A program made the position numbers and the translations under genes. The notes beneath the pieces were generated by a model. The model saw nothing but the letters and a program-made list of their open reading frames with translations. It was not told the DNA's origin and made no database searches. 64,000 nt of DNA from Alistipes senegalensis (GTDB lineage Bacteria; Bacteroidota; Bacteroidia; Bacteroidales; Rikenellaceae): contig JAMPGH010000001.1 of NCBI GenBank assembly GCA_023664045.1, positions 900,487 through 964,486 on the forward strand, given 5' to 3'. This document shows positions 17,712-25,277 of this stretch, piece after piece. Positions within the stretch are counted from its first letter, which is position 1, and each line of letters starts with the position of its first letter.

Positions 17712-18476
17712 ATGCACCGACTGCTATATATCCTCTTTCTGCTTGCCGCGCTGAGCGCCTCGGCCCAAAAGATGCCCGAACGCCGCGAAGTGCGCAAAGG
17801 CAACCGCAGCTACCACAAGGGCGACTACAAGCGGGCGATCGAACGCTACACGCGGGCGCTGACCTACGACCCCGCCTCGAACGAGGCGACCTACGATCTG
17901 GGCAACGCCCTCTACAAGGCCGAAATGCTCGACAAGGCGGAGCAGACGATGGCCCGGGCGGCCGCCGATACGCTGCGCACGGACGACGAGCGGGCCGAAG
18001 CATTCTACAATCTGGGCAACGCGCAGTTCCAGCAAAAGAAGTATAAGGAAGCGCTCGAAAGCTACCGCCGCTCGCTGCTGCTCGACCCGGCGGACATGGA
18101 AGCCAAATACAACTACGCCTACACGAAGAAACTGCTGGAAAACGATCAGGAGCAGCAAGGCGGAGGCGACGGCGGGAACGACGACCAAAAACAGGATCAG
18201 AACCGACAGAATCAAGACCAGCAAGACGGCAACGACCGGAAGCAGCAAGATCCGCAGCACGGCGACGACCCGCAGGACGGGCAGCACGACGGGCAGGATC
18301 CCCCGCAACCCGACCGGGAAGGCGAGAACGACGGAGAGCCGCACTCTCTGCCGGCCGGAATCTCCGAGCAGGAACAGCAGCAGATGCTCGACGCCATTCA
18401 GGCGCAGGAAGACAAAACGCAGGACAAACTCAAGGAGAAACAAGGACGCGCGGTCCGCGGACGGAAAAACTGGTAA
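17712..18476 (+). CDS. TPR-repeat protein of the Bat operon (BatC/BatE-like)
   Basis: A 254-residue exported protein with a signal peptide (LLYILFLLAALSASAQ). Two or three TPR units follow (SYHKGDYKRAIERYTRAL, EAFYNLGNAQFQQKKYKEAL). The last third is a low-complexity Gln/Asp/Asn/Gly linker and a short charged tail. In many Bacteroidetes this TPR gene comes after batB; here it lies before batA, and no BatD gene follows batB. The reading frame ends 42 bases before a GTG-started four-helix-bundle gene bounded by AT-rich repeats, which separates it from batA. Confidence 0.8.
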   Translation: MHRLLYILFLLAALSASAQKMPERREVRKGNRSYHKGDYKRAIERYTRALTYDPASNEATYDLGNALYKAEMLDKAEQTMARAAADTLRTDDERAEAFYNLGNAQFQQKKYKEALESYRRSLLLDPADMEAKYNYAYTKKLLENDQEQQGGGDGGNDDQKQDQNRQNQDQQDGNDRKQQDPQHGDDPQDGQHDGQDPPQPDREGENDGEPHSLPAGISEQEQQQMLDAIQAQEDKTQDKLKEKQGRAVRGRKNW

Positions 18477-18483
18477 CGTTCCG

Positions 18484-18909
18484 AATGAAAAATGAAGAAT
18501 TAAAAATTAAAAATCAGGGTGAAAGCCGACAATATCGTCCTTACGAAAAGCCTGAACTTCGCCATCCGCATCGTCAACCTGTACAAATACGTGATCGCGA
18601 CGCACAATGAATATATCCTGTCGAAACAACTGCTCAAAAGCGGCACGAGCGTCGGAGCCAACATCCGCGAAGCGCTGCGAGGACAATCGCCGAAAGACTT
18701 TACGGCAAAAATGCACATCGCATTGAAAGAGGCGTACGAAACCGAATACTGGCTGGAACTTCTCTTCAGAACCGATTATCTGAAAGACGACGAGTTCGAC
18801 GACATCTTCCGAGATTGTCGCGAATTGACCAATCTGCTGGCAAGTATCGTAAAAACGATGAAAGAAAAAGAAAAGATTTTCAATTCTTAATTTTTCATTT
18901 TTAATTTGC
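18484..18909. repeat. AT-rich inverted repeats flanking the four-helix-bundle gene
   Basis: Left arm 18484-18514 consists of AAAAATGAAGAATTAAAAATT-type words; right arm 18881-18909 is the inverted counterpart (AATTCTTAATTTTTCATTTTT). They enclose exactly one small gene and sit inside an otherwise tightly packed operon, so the whole unit looks inserted. Confidence 0.6.
18519..18890 (+). CDS. Four-helix-bundle protein (S23/IVP-like)
   Basis: A 123-residue all-helical protein. The signature SLNFAIRIVNLYKYV near the N-terminus, SKQLLKSGTSVGANIREA in the middle and KMHIALKEAYETEYWLELL after it match the four-helix-bundle family first described from intervening sequences of 23S rRNA and also used as diversity-generating accessory proteins. 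Its biochemical role is unknown. It starts with GTG at 18519. It is bounded by AT-rich inverted repeats and interrupts the Bat operon between the TPR gene and batA, on the same strand. Confidence 0.88.
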   Translation: MKADNIVLTKSLNFAIRIVNLYKYVIATHNEYILSKQLLKSGTSVGANIREALRGQSPKDFTAKMHIALKEAYETEYWLELLFRTDYLKDDEFDDIFRDCRELTNLLASIVKTMKEKEKIFNS

Positions 18910-18913
18910 AACG

Positions 18914-19906
18914 ATGACCTTCCATAACCCCCATTTACTCTGGCTGCTGGCGCTGCTCCTGCCGATGACCGCCTACTACGTATGGCGGACGCTGCAGGGC
19001 AGCGCGGCGATCCGCATCTCGACGACCGAGGGGCTGCAGGGAGCACCGAAGACGCTGCGTTACTACCTGCGCCACCTGCCCTTCGCACTGCGGGCCGCAG
19101 CTTTCGGGCTGCTGGTCGTGGCGCTGGCCCGCCCGCAGGACGCCGAGCGGCTGCGGCACACCTCGACCGAAGGCATCGACATCATGCTGGCGATCGACAT
19201 CTCGGGGTCGATGCTGGCCCGCGACTTCCGGCCCGACCGCATCACGGCGGCCAAAGAGGTCGCCGGGTCGTTCGTCGCCGACCGCTACGGCGACCGCATC
19301 GGACTGGTGGCCTTTGCCGGCGAAGCCTTCACGCAGAGCCCCCTGACCACCGATCAGGGTACGCTGCAGACGCTCCTGAGCCGCATCCGCAGCGGCGTGA
19401 TCGAAGACGGCACGGCCATCGGCAACGGTCTGGCCACGGCCATCAACCGCCTGCGCGAAAGCGACGCCAAGTCGAAGGTGGTGATCCTGCTGACCGACGG
19501 CGTGAACAACCGCGGCGAAATGGCACCCCGGATGGCGGCCGAGATCGCCCGGGCGCAAGGCATCCGCGTCTACACCATCGGCGTGGGAACGCAAGGCATG
19601 GCCCCCTACCCTGCCGCGGACATCTACGGCAACCCGACCGGCGGCACGGTGATGGCCCAAGTCGAGATCGACGAAAAGACCCTCCGCGAAATCGCCGACA
19701 TGACGGGCGGCCGCTACTTCCGGGCCACGGACAAAGCCAAGCTCAAGGCGATATACGACGAGATCAACCGACTGGAAAAGAGCAAGGTGGAAGTAACCGA
19801 GCGGGTCGCCTACCACGAACGGTTCCTCGGCTGGCTGCTGGCAGCCATCGCGCTGCTGGGAGCCGAATTCCTGCTCGCCACGCTTCTCTTCAAACGCATT
19901 CCCTAA
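18914..19906 (+). CDS. batA: VWA-domain membrane protein BatA
   Basis: A 330-residue inner-membrane protein with two N-terminal membrane helices (LLWLLALLLPMTAYYVW; FALRAAAFGLLVVALA), a VWA domain with intact MIDAS motif (AIDISGSML, then TDGVNNRGE), and a C-terminal helix (FLGWLLAAIALLGAEFLLATLLF). The Bat proteins of Bacteroides fragilis were named for aerotolerance; the molecular role is still uncertain. It begins four bases beyond the right AT-rich repeat and ends 13 bases before batB. Confidence 0.9.
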   Translation: MTFHNPHLLWLLALLLPMTAYYVWRTLQGSAAIRISTTEGLQGAPKTLRYYLRHLPFALRAAAFGLLVVALARPQDAERLRHTSTEGIDIMLAIDISGSMLARDFRPDRITAAKEVAGSFVADRYGDRIGLVAFAGEAFTQSPLTTDQGTLQTLLSRIRSGVIEDGTAIGNGLATAINRLRESDAKSKVVILLTDGVNNRGEMAPRMAAEIARAQGIRVYTIGVGTQGMAPYPAADIYGNPTGGTVMAQVEIDEKTLREIADMTGGRYFRATDKAKLKAIYDEINRLEKSKVEVTERVAYHERFLGWLLAAIALLGAEFLLATLLFKRIP

Positions 19907-19919
19907 ACTCCGAAACGTC

Positions 19920-20960
19920 ATGTTCCGATTCGCCGAACCCCGATATCTCTGGCTGCTGGCGGCCGTGCCGGCATTCGTCCTGCTCTACGGGCTCGCCGCC
20001 CGCCGGCGCCGGCGCCGCCTTGCCCGCTTCGGCTGCGAAGAGATCCTGCGCGAACTGATGCCCGACGTATCGACGGGCCGCATCGCGCTGAAGTTCGTTC
20101 TTTTCTGTGCGGCTTTCGCGCTGCTCGCGCTGGCGGCGGCCCGGCCCCAGTTCGGCTCGAAGCTCCGCGAAGAGAAAGCCCAGGGCATCGAGATGATGCT
20201 GGCCGTCGACGTCTCGAACTCGATGCTGGCCGAAGATTTCGAACCCAACCGGCTGGAGCGCACCAAATACGCCATCGACAAACTTTTCGACGGCCTGCGG
20301 CAGGACCGCGTAGGGCTGGTGGTCTTCGCCGGGGAACCCAAAGTCCAGCTGCCCATCACCTCGGACTACCGCATGGCCAAAGCCTTCGCGCGGCGCATCG
20401 ACCCCTCGCTCGTATCCGTACAGGGCACGGCCGTAGGCAAGGCGCTGGAGCAGTCGCTGCTGGCCTTCTCGGGCGACACGCAAGAAGCCCGCAGCCGCGC
20501 GATCATCCTGATTACCGACGGCGAGAACCACGAGGACGACGCACTGGCCGTCGCGCAGCGGGCCGCCGAGATGGGCGTCCGCATCTACACCGTGGGCATC
20601 GGCACGCCCGAGGGGGCTCCGATCCGCATCGGCGGCGAATTCATCAAGGACGAAAAAGGCGACATGGTGGTCTCGAAACTCGACGAGGAGATGCTCTCGC
20701 GGATCGCCGAAATCACGGGCGGCGCCTACGTCCGCTCGTCGAAGCAGTCGATCGGGCTGGAGGAGATCGTCAGGAGCATCAACGACATGGAGCGGACCGA
20801 GCTGTCGACCGTCCGCTTCGAAGAGTACGACGAACAATACCAATACCTCCTCGCCGCCGCGCTCGTGCTGCTGCTTCTGGAATTTTTCCTGCTCGACCGC
20901 CGCAATCCCCTGCTGGCGAGATTCAATATCTTCAATGAAAAATTAAAAATCGAGAATTAA
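19920..20960 (+). CDS. batB: VWA-domain membrane protein BatB
   Basis: A 346-residue paralog of BatA with the same plan: membrane helices at about residues 8-24 and 55-75, a VWA domain with MIDAS AVDVSNSML and TDGENHEDDAL, and a C-terminal helix (LLAAALVLLLLEFFLL). It follows batA at 13 bases. The last codons overlap an AT-rich repeat word (AATGAAAAATTAAAAATC), so the C-terminal tail FNEKLKIEN is encoded by repeat sequence, which suggests the original stop was displaced by a repeat insertion. Confidence 0.9.
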   Translation: MFRFAEPRYLWLLAAVPAFVLLYGLAARRRRRRLARFGCEEILRELMPDVSTGRIALKFVLFCAAFALLALAAARPQFGSKLREEKAQGIEMMLAVDVSNSMLAEDFEPNRLERTKYAIDKLFDGLRQDRVGLVVFAGEPKVQLPITSDYRMAKAFARRIDPSLVSVQGTAVGKALEQSLLAFSGDTQEARSRAIILITDGENHEDDALAVAQRAAEMGVRIYTVGIGTPEGAPIRIGGEFIKDEKGDMVVSKLDEEMLSRIAEITGGAYVRSSKQSIGLEEIVRSINDMERTELSTVRFEEYDEQYQYLLAAALVLLLLEFFLLDRRNPLLARFNIFNEKLKIEN

Positions 20961-21077
20961 AAATCATCGGCGATTCCCGCAACGAGCGTCGTGCAAAAAA
21001 AATCGACCTCGAAGAAGATGCCGGCGAACCGAAAATTCATTCTTAATTTTCAATTCTTAATTTTTAATTCTTAATTT
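20934..21077. repeat. AT-rich inverted repeat pair between batB and rnpB
   Basis: Left arm 20934-20965 (AAAAATTAAAAATC words) extends batB; right arm 21036-21077 (ATTCTTAATTTTCAATTCTTAATTTTTAATTC) is the inverted form and merges into the rnpB promoter. About 70 bases between them hold no gene. Confidence 0.55.
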
Positions 21078-21082
21078 TGCCC

Positions 21083-21441
21083 CGCAGGCCCGCTCTGTCG
21101 CCGCCGGGAAACCGGGGGAGGAAAGTCCGGGCAACGCAGAGCGCCGCGCAAGCTAACGACTTGATACTCGTGAGGGTATGGGAGCGTAACAGAGAACGAC
21201 CGCCGGCCGGGAATCCGGCCGGTAAGGGTGAAAAGGCGGGGTAAGAGCCCACCGCGGGGGCAGCGATGCCGCCCGGCCGTACGTCCCGCGGGTTGCAAGA
21301 CCGTGTATACCGACAGACGAGGGTTGCTCGCCCGATGTCGGGGGGTAGGTTGCTGGAGGCGGCGGGCGACCGCCGTCGTAGATAAATGACAGAGGCCCGG
21401 GCTTCGGCCCGGGAACAGAACCCGGCTTACAGGGCCTGCAC
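21083..21441 (+). ncRNA. rnpB: RNase P RNA (bacterial type A-like)
   Basis: Catalytic RNA that matures tRNA 5' ends. The hallmark GAGGAAAGTCCGGGC lies at 21118-21132 and the 3' ACAGAACCCGGCTTAC at 21415-21430 (P4 pairing). Helix P1 is GCAGGCCC (21084-21091) with GGGCCTGC (21432-21439). A -7 box TAATTTTG (21072-21079) sits just upstream and a terminator follows at 21450. Total length of about 360 bases is normal. Ends are estimated from P1. Confidence 0.95.
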
Positions 21442-21449
21442 GTACCGAA

Positions 21450-21484
21450 GAAGCCGCTGCCAATGGCAGCGGCTTCTCTTTTTC
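21450..21484 (+). terminator. Terminator of rnpB
   Basis: A 12-base perfect stem GAAGCCGCTGCC/GGCAGCGGCTTC with loop AAT is followed by TCTTTTTC. Confidence 0.92.
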
Positions 21485-22065
21485 AACTTCGGCGGCAAAA
21501 CCGGAGCACGACGACGAGACCGAGGGCGGCTCCCGCGAGCAGCCACCGCCAGCATCCGCCGGCCCGGGCGCGCGGCACGACAGTCTGGGTCCGCGCCTCC
21601 TGCCGGAGGCTGTCGCTCCTGAGCACGAGGCGGTTCCCGGCGACCCGGCCGACCGAAGAGTCGCGCTGCCGCCGGAGTTCCGTACATTCGACGCGCATGA
21701 CGGTCCGGGGCACGCTGTCGCTATGCGCCTCGATGGTCAGCGAATCGCCCCGATGCCGGACCTCGACCCGCAGCGGTCCCTCCCGAGCCGACACGGGCAC
21801 TCCCTCGGGCAAAGCCCCGAACGAGGCGAGGGGAAGCGCCACGGCGACCTGCCGGGCCGGCAACGGCTCCTTGCGAGAGCGTAATCTCCCGACGAACGAA
21901 GTCGCAGGCCGCATGGGCCGACGTCGTCGAATCGAGCGTTTCGACCTGCTGCGAAACGGCCGTCCGCTCGCGGGTCGACTGTTCGGCGTTGCGCGAAGCG
22001 GCGCACGAAACGACCGAGATCCATAATCCGGCGCAGAGCGCCCGAAGCAAATGATGAAGATTCAT
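21483..22065 (-). pseudogene. Frameshifted small lipoprotein/membrane protein (spanin-like?)
   Basis: From ATG 22065 the frame gives a lipoprotein-like signal (LCAGLWISVVSCAAS) and continues to about ...DFVRREITLSQ near 21875. A protein-like sequence then continues in the neighbouring frame as EPLPARQVAVALPLASFGALP and ends at 21483 with a membrane helix (WRWLLAGAALGLVVVLRF). Joining them needs removal of one base at a GG near 21868-21872, so a one-base insertion is likely; a sequencing error or programmed shift is possible. Start overlaps the upstream stop by ATGA. Size, lipobox and position after a coiled-coil membrane gene recall phage spanin or accessory genes; that is inference. Confidence 0.55.
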
Positions 22066-22376
22066 GACTCTTTTCTGTTTAGAATGTTGGAATGCAGATT
22101 GCGGCGCAGGCTCTCGACCTCGCGCGTGAGCCGGTCGACTTTGGTCAGCAGCATCCGCTGCGTAACCTGCCACTCGGCTTTCTCCTGCCGCAGCGAGACG
22201 TTCTCCTGCAATACCTGATTGTACTTCTCGCTCAGCAGATCGATCGACCGCTGCATCTCGGCGAGAAAATCGTTGTTGCGTTTCCGGCTGCCGACCGCCC
22301 ACGACACGGCCGCACCCAGAAAACCGCCCGGCAGAGCGAACGCACAGAGATCGCTCAACCAAGATAAATCGGTCAT
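22062..22376 (-). CDS. Small membrane protein with coiled coil (phage DUF2730-like?)
   Basis: 104 residues with an N-terminal hydrophobic segment (WLSDLCAFALPGGFLGAAVSWAVG) and then a continuous charged coiled coil to the C-terminus (LAEMQRSIDLLSEKYNQVL... EVESLRRNLHSNIL). This layout resembles small phage proteins such as the DUF2730 family of Mu-like phages, but I see no diagnostic motif. The chosen ATG at 22376 precedes the hydrophobic segment; an upstream ATG at 22442 adds 22 residues without features. Overlaps the next gene by ATGA. Confidence 0.65.
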   Translation of the reverse strand: MTDLSWLSDLCAFALPGGFLGAAVSWAVGSRKRNNDFLAEMQRSIDLLSEKYNQVLQENVSLRQEKAEWQVTQRMLLTKVDRLTREVESLRRNLHSNILNRKES

Positions 22377-22478
22377 ACGTAGAAGATTTGGAAACTCCCC
22401 TTTTCGTGCCCCGGCCAAGCCCGGATCCGTTCGGCTCGGCACCCGGCGACCGAAAAGGAGCGTCGGAATGAAAAAAAA

Positions 22479-22766
22479 TTACCGCCAGTCGAACCCCGGA
22501 TAGGTACGCTGCAATTCCCGTCGGGAAGTACGGTTGCGGATCAACTCGGCCAGATAGTCGTCCTGATCGGCGAGGGCATTGACGACGGTGCGCTCCCCGA
22601 CGAAGAACTCGTTGTCGCACAACGACCTGCGCGTGTCGTCCTCGCGCCGCCGGTGCAACTCGGTCCAATAATAATAACGGGCGGCGACCACCCGGTTGCG
22701 TTTCTGCAACCGCTCGCGAAGCGGCGAAAAGCCCCTGCGGGCTCCCGAAGAAGAGGAAACAGACAT
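22479..22766 (-). CDS. Small HTH-like protein, probable mobile-element origin
   Basis: 95 residues, strongly basic, with RYYYWTELHRRREDDTRRSL, then NEFFVGERTVVNALADQ, which looks like a helix-turn-helix with the recognition helix at ERTVVNAL, and the end RRELQRTYPGFDWR. I recall similar short proteins in Bacteroidetes prophages and integrative elements. It is the first of three small genes read toward rnpB. The ATG at 22766 lies about 190 bases downstream of a good promoter at 22962-22992, leaving a long leader with a stem-loop (22924-22943). Confidence 0.6.
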   Translation of the reverse strand: MSVSSSSGARRGFSPLRERLQKRNRVVAARYYYWTELHRRREDDTRRSLCDNEFFVGERTVVNALADQDDYLAELIRNRTSRRELQRTYPGFDWR

Positions 22767-22961
22767 GATAGAAAGGTGATCGAATACTGCACCGACTTTC
22801 CGATCCGAATTTCGAACCGTCGGTACCCGAATGAATGTTATCGCCGAGCGGAAAGGCGACCGATAGAAGGCGCTCGCGACTCCGGGCCGGCACCGGACTG
22901 AAACGAAAACACCTCTCTTTGCATGCCGGAAGAACTCCGGCATTTCGGGCGAATGCCCGTG

Positions 22962-22992
22962 CAAATATAATATTGCAAAAGCCCCTTGTCAA
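22962..22992 (-). promoter_or_regulatory. Promoter of the small phage-like gene set
   Basis: Minus strand TTG (22992-22990), 20 bases, TATATTTG (22969-22962). Downstream, in the leader, is the stem-loop ATGCCGG-AGTTCTT-CCGGCAT. The region 22767-22961 otherwise holds nothing I recognise. Confidence 0.7.
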
Positions 22993-22998
22993 GAGAAA

Positions 22999-23023
22999 AG
23001 CCCCGAAAAAAAATTTCGGGGCT
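22999..23023 (-). terminator. Terminator of the flavin reductase gene
   Basis: AGCCCCGAAA/TTTCGGGGCT stem on the minus strand, followed by TTTTCTC, located 22 bases after the stop at 23045. Confidence 0.85.
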
Positions 23024-23044
23024 CTGTTCCAACGGATTGCGAAG

Positions 23045-23725
23045 CTATTTTTTCTTGTGGGGCTTCGAAGAGGCGGATCGGGGAGATCGCCGGTCGGACT
23101 TGGCGGCAGCCGGCTTGACGGCTGCGTTCGAAGCTGCCGGTTTGGCGGCTGCCTTCGCCGCCGGTTTCTTGCGCACCGACCATCCGAAATGGCCGAGGAG
23201 CCCGCCCAACGAGAAATACTCGCCGTGGGAGTAGACGATCGGGCGGGCGCGCTCCAGACAGAACCGTCCCGTCGCGGGATCGACGAACTCGGCATCGACC
23301 TGCACGCCGACGACCTCGGCGATGAACATGTCGTGCGAACCCAGCGGCAACACCTGCCGCACGCGGCATTCGATATGCACGGGCGCCTCCTCGACGATCG
23401 GAGCGGCGACGTGCAGCGCCCTGCCGGGCGTGAGGCCCGTTTCGCGGAACTTGTCGAAGTCGCGGCCCGACCGCACGCCGCACCAGTCCGTGGCGCGGGC
23501 CAGCGATTCGGTAGTGAGGTTGATGACGAACTCGCCCGTGCGGCGGATGATCCCGTAGGAGTGGCGCTCGGGCCGCACCGAAATATAGCACATCGGCGGA
23601 TCGGAACAGATCGTGCCCGTCCACGCCACGGTCAGCATGTTGTACTCCTCGGGCGTGGCCCCGCAACTTACCAAGACGGCCGGCAACGGATAGATCACCG
23701 TGCCGGGCTTCCAAGATTCTTTCAT
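23045..23725 (-). CDS. Flavin reductase family protein with Lys/Ala/Pro-rich tail
   Basis: 226 residues. The FMN-binding split-barrel of the flavin reductase-like family covers residues 1-180 (LPAVLVSCGATPEEYNMLTV, then RRTGEFVINLTTESLA and APIVEEAPVHIECRV). It probably binds FMN and reduces flavin or a small substrate. The last 45 residues are a low-complexity basic tail (RKKPAAKAAAKPAASNAAVK...SSKPHKKK) like histone H1-type or nucleic-acid-binding tails, which is unusual for the family. The ATG at 23725 is 51 bases from the divergent recombinase start. Confidence 0.87.
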   Translation of the reverse strand: MKESWKPGTVIYPLPAVLVSCGATPEEYNMLTVAWTGTICSDPPMCYISVRPERHSYGIIRRTGEFVINLTTESLARATDWCGVRSGRDFDKFRETGLTPGRALHVAAPIVEEAPVHIECRVRQVLPLGSHDMFIAEVVGVQVDAEFVDPATGRFCLERARPIVYSHGEYFSLGGLLGHFGWSVRKKPAAKAAAKPAASNAAVKPAAAKSDRRSPRSASSKPHKKK

Positions 23726-23764
23726 GAAAAAACGATTTGCCGGATAAAGGTAACGATTTTTTCC

Positions 23765-23772
23765 TATATTTG
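23765..23772 (+). promoter_or_regulatory. -7 box of the Xer recombinase gene (leaderless start)
   Basis: TATATTTG ends only four bases before the ATG at 23777. TTTG at 23736-23739 is 25 bases upstream, longer than usual. If the box is used, the mRNA would be leaderless or nearly so. Confidence 0.55.
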
Positions 23773-23776
23773 CTTC

Positions 23777-24682
23777 ATGCTGCCCGAGTTCATCCGCTAT
23801 CTGGAGGCCGAACGCCGCTACTCCCCGCTCACGGTCCGCAACTACCGCCGCGACGTGGAGCAGTTCCTTGCATGGCTGGGAACCGACGACGCGCATTTCG
23901 ATCCGCGGACGGTAACCACCTCCCTCGTCCGCGAATGGATCATCCACCGCACCGAAGAGGGCGGCATCGGCGCGGCGACGATGAACCGCGAAATCTCGTC
24001 GCTGCGGGCCCTGTTCCGCTGGCTGCAACGCACGGGCGCCGTGGAAAAAAACATCCTGCGTCCGCTCGCCTCGCTGAAGACCTCGCGCCGCCTGCCGGTC
24101 TTCGTGCCCGAGAGCCGCATGTCGACCATCGTCAGCGACTGCGAAGACGACAGCGACGAATTTCCCGTAGAGCGCAACTCGCTCGCGATCCTGCTCTTCT
24201 ACTCCTGCGGCCTGCGGCTCTCCGAGCTGGTGGGCATCGACCGCGACGACCTCTCGGCCGACTGCACCTCGCTGCGCGTACGCGGCAAGGGCGACAAAGT
24301 GCGCATCGTACCCATTCTGGACGAGATCCGCGAGAAGATTCTGCACTACCTGCAGGTAATCGAACGGCAGAAAATTTGCAATTCCGAAGAAAAAGCGCTA
24401 TTTTTAACGAACAAAGGCAAACGCATCTCCCGCACGGCGGTCTACCGTCTGGTACAGGACGAACTGGCCCGCGCGGGCGTGCAAGGCAAAAAGAGCCCCC
24501 ACGTGCTGCGGCACACCTTCGCGACGCATCTGATGAACGGCGGCGCCGACATGCGCGAGATACAGGAGCTGCTGGGACACGCCTCGCTGCAAGCCACGCA
24601 GGTATACACCCACAACAGCATCTCCCGCCTCAAGGAGATCTATGCCAAAGCCCACCCCCGGGAGAAGAAGGGGGAGAAGTGA
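23777..24682 (+). CDS. xerC: Tyrosine recombinase XerC/XerD
   Basis: 301 residues with an N-terminal SAM-like core-binding domain (LPEFIRYLEAERRYSPLTV) and the catalytic domain. The catalytic set is intact: Arg in CGLRLSELVGID, Lys in RGKGDKVRIVP, His-x-x-Arg in HVLRHTFATHL, His in LGHASLQATQ, and nucleophile Tyr in VYTHNSI. It resolves chromosome dimers at dif together with a partner Xer protein. Location directly before hpf is the usual setting of the housekeeping copy in this phylum, so it is not a mobile-element integrase. XerC versus XerD cannot be told from the window. Confidence 0.92.
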   Translation: MLPEFIRYLEAERRYSPLTVRNYRRDVEQFLAWLGTDDAHFDPRTVTTSLVREWIIHRTEEGGIGAATMNREISSLRALFRWLQRTGAVEKNILRPLASLKTSRRLPVFVPESRMSTIVSDCEDDSDEFPVERNSLAILLFYSCGLRLSELVGIDRDDLSADCTSLRVRGKGDKVRIVPILDEIREKILHYLQVIERQKICNSEEKALFLTNKGKRISRTAVYRLVQDELARAGVQGKKSPHVLRHTFATHLMNGGADMREIQELLGHASLQATQVYTHNSISRLKEIYAKAHPREKKGEK

Positions 24683-24700
24683 AACTTAAAATACAAGGCT

Positions 24701-24997
24701 ATGAACGTGCAGATTCAATCCGTGAAATTCGACGCCGACAAACGGCTGGTCGAATTCGTGAACGCCAAAATGGCGAAGCTCGACCGCTTTGCGGAGCGCT
24801 CGACGGGTGCCGAGGTGATCCTGAAGCTCGACAAAGACCACGAAAAAGGGAACAAGATCGCGACCATCACGCTGCACATGCCGGGCGAGGAGCTGGTAGC
24901 CGCCCATCAGGCCAAGACCTTCGAGGAGGCGGTCGACGAAGCGATCGACGCCCTGAAACGCCAGCTGGACAAATTCAAGGCCAAGACCGAGAAATAA
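24701..24997 (+). CDS. hpf: Ribosome hibernation-promoting factor / RaiA family
   Basis: 98 residues, the short HPF form with the beta-alpha-beta-beta-beta-alpha fold (MNVQIQSVKFDADKRLVEFV ... AKTFEEAVDEAIDALKRQLDKFK). It binds the 30S decoding region and inactivates ribosomes in stationary phase. It follows the xer gene by 18 bases and precedes a terminator, so the two are probably one transcript. Confidence 0.93.
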   Translation: MNVQIQSVKFDADKRLVEFVNAKMAKLDRFAERSTGAEVILKLDKDHEKGNKIATITLHMPGEELVAAHQAKTFEEAVDEAIDALKRQLDKFKAKTEK

Positions 24998-25058
24998 CGC
25001 ACCGGGGAGGAGGCGACGAGGGTCTCTCCCGAAAGCGGAAACTGCGACAAAACGGAAA

Positions 25059-25087
25059 CCCCGGCACTTCACGTGCCGGGGTTTTTG
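25059..25087 (+). terminator. Terminator after hpf
   Basis: Stem CCCCGGCAC/GTGCCGGGG (25059-25067, 25073-25081) followed by TTTTT. Confidence 0.9.
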
Positions 25088-25203
25088 CGATCGGAGGGGC
25101 CGGACGGTTTTTTCATACATCGGCGCACCTCGCCGGGCCGCCGCCTCGCCTGCGCGACGGTCCTGCCGGACCGAAGCCGGAAAACGGACGGTCGTTCGAA
25201 CAG

Positions 25204-25233
25204 TAAAAAAACGGCGGTCCTTCCGGACCGCCG
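25204..25233 (-). terminator. Terminator of the DUF4595-like lipoprotein gene
   Basis: Stem CGGCGGTCC/GGACCGCCG (25212-25220, 25225-25233) followed on the minus strand by a run of T (25211-25205). Confidence 0.88.
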
Positions 25234-25277
25234 ATGCAATGGACGGAAATCCCGATGGGTTCCGGCGAAGTGCGGAA

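Noticed and set aside
21071..21463. A 130-codon minus-strand frame across rnpB
   Set aside because: It lies entirely on the RNase P RNA gene.
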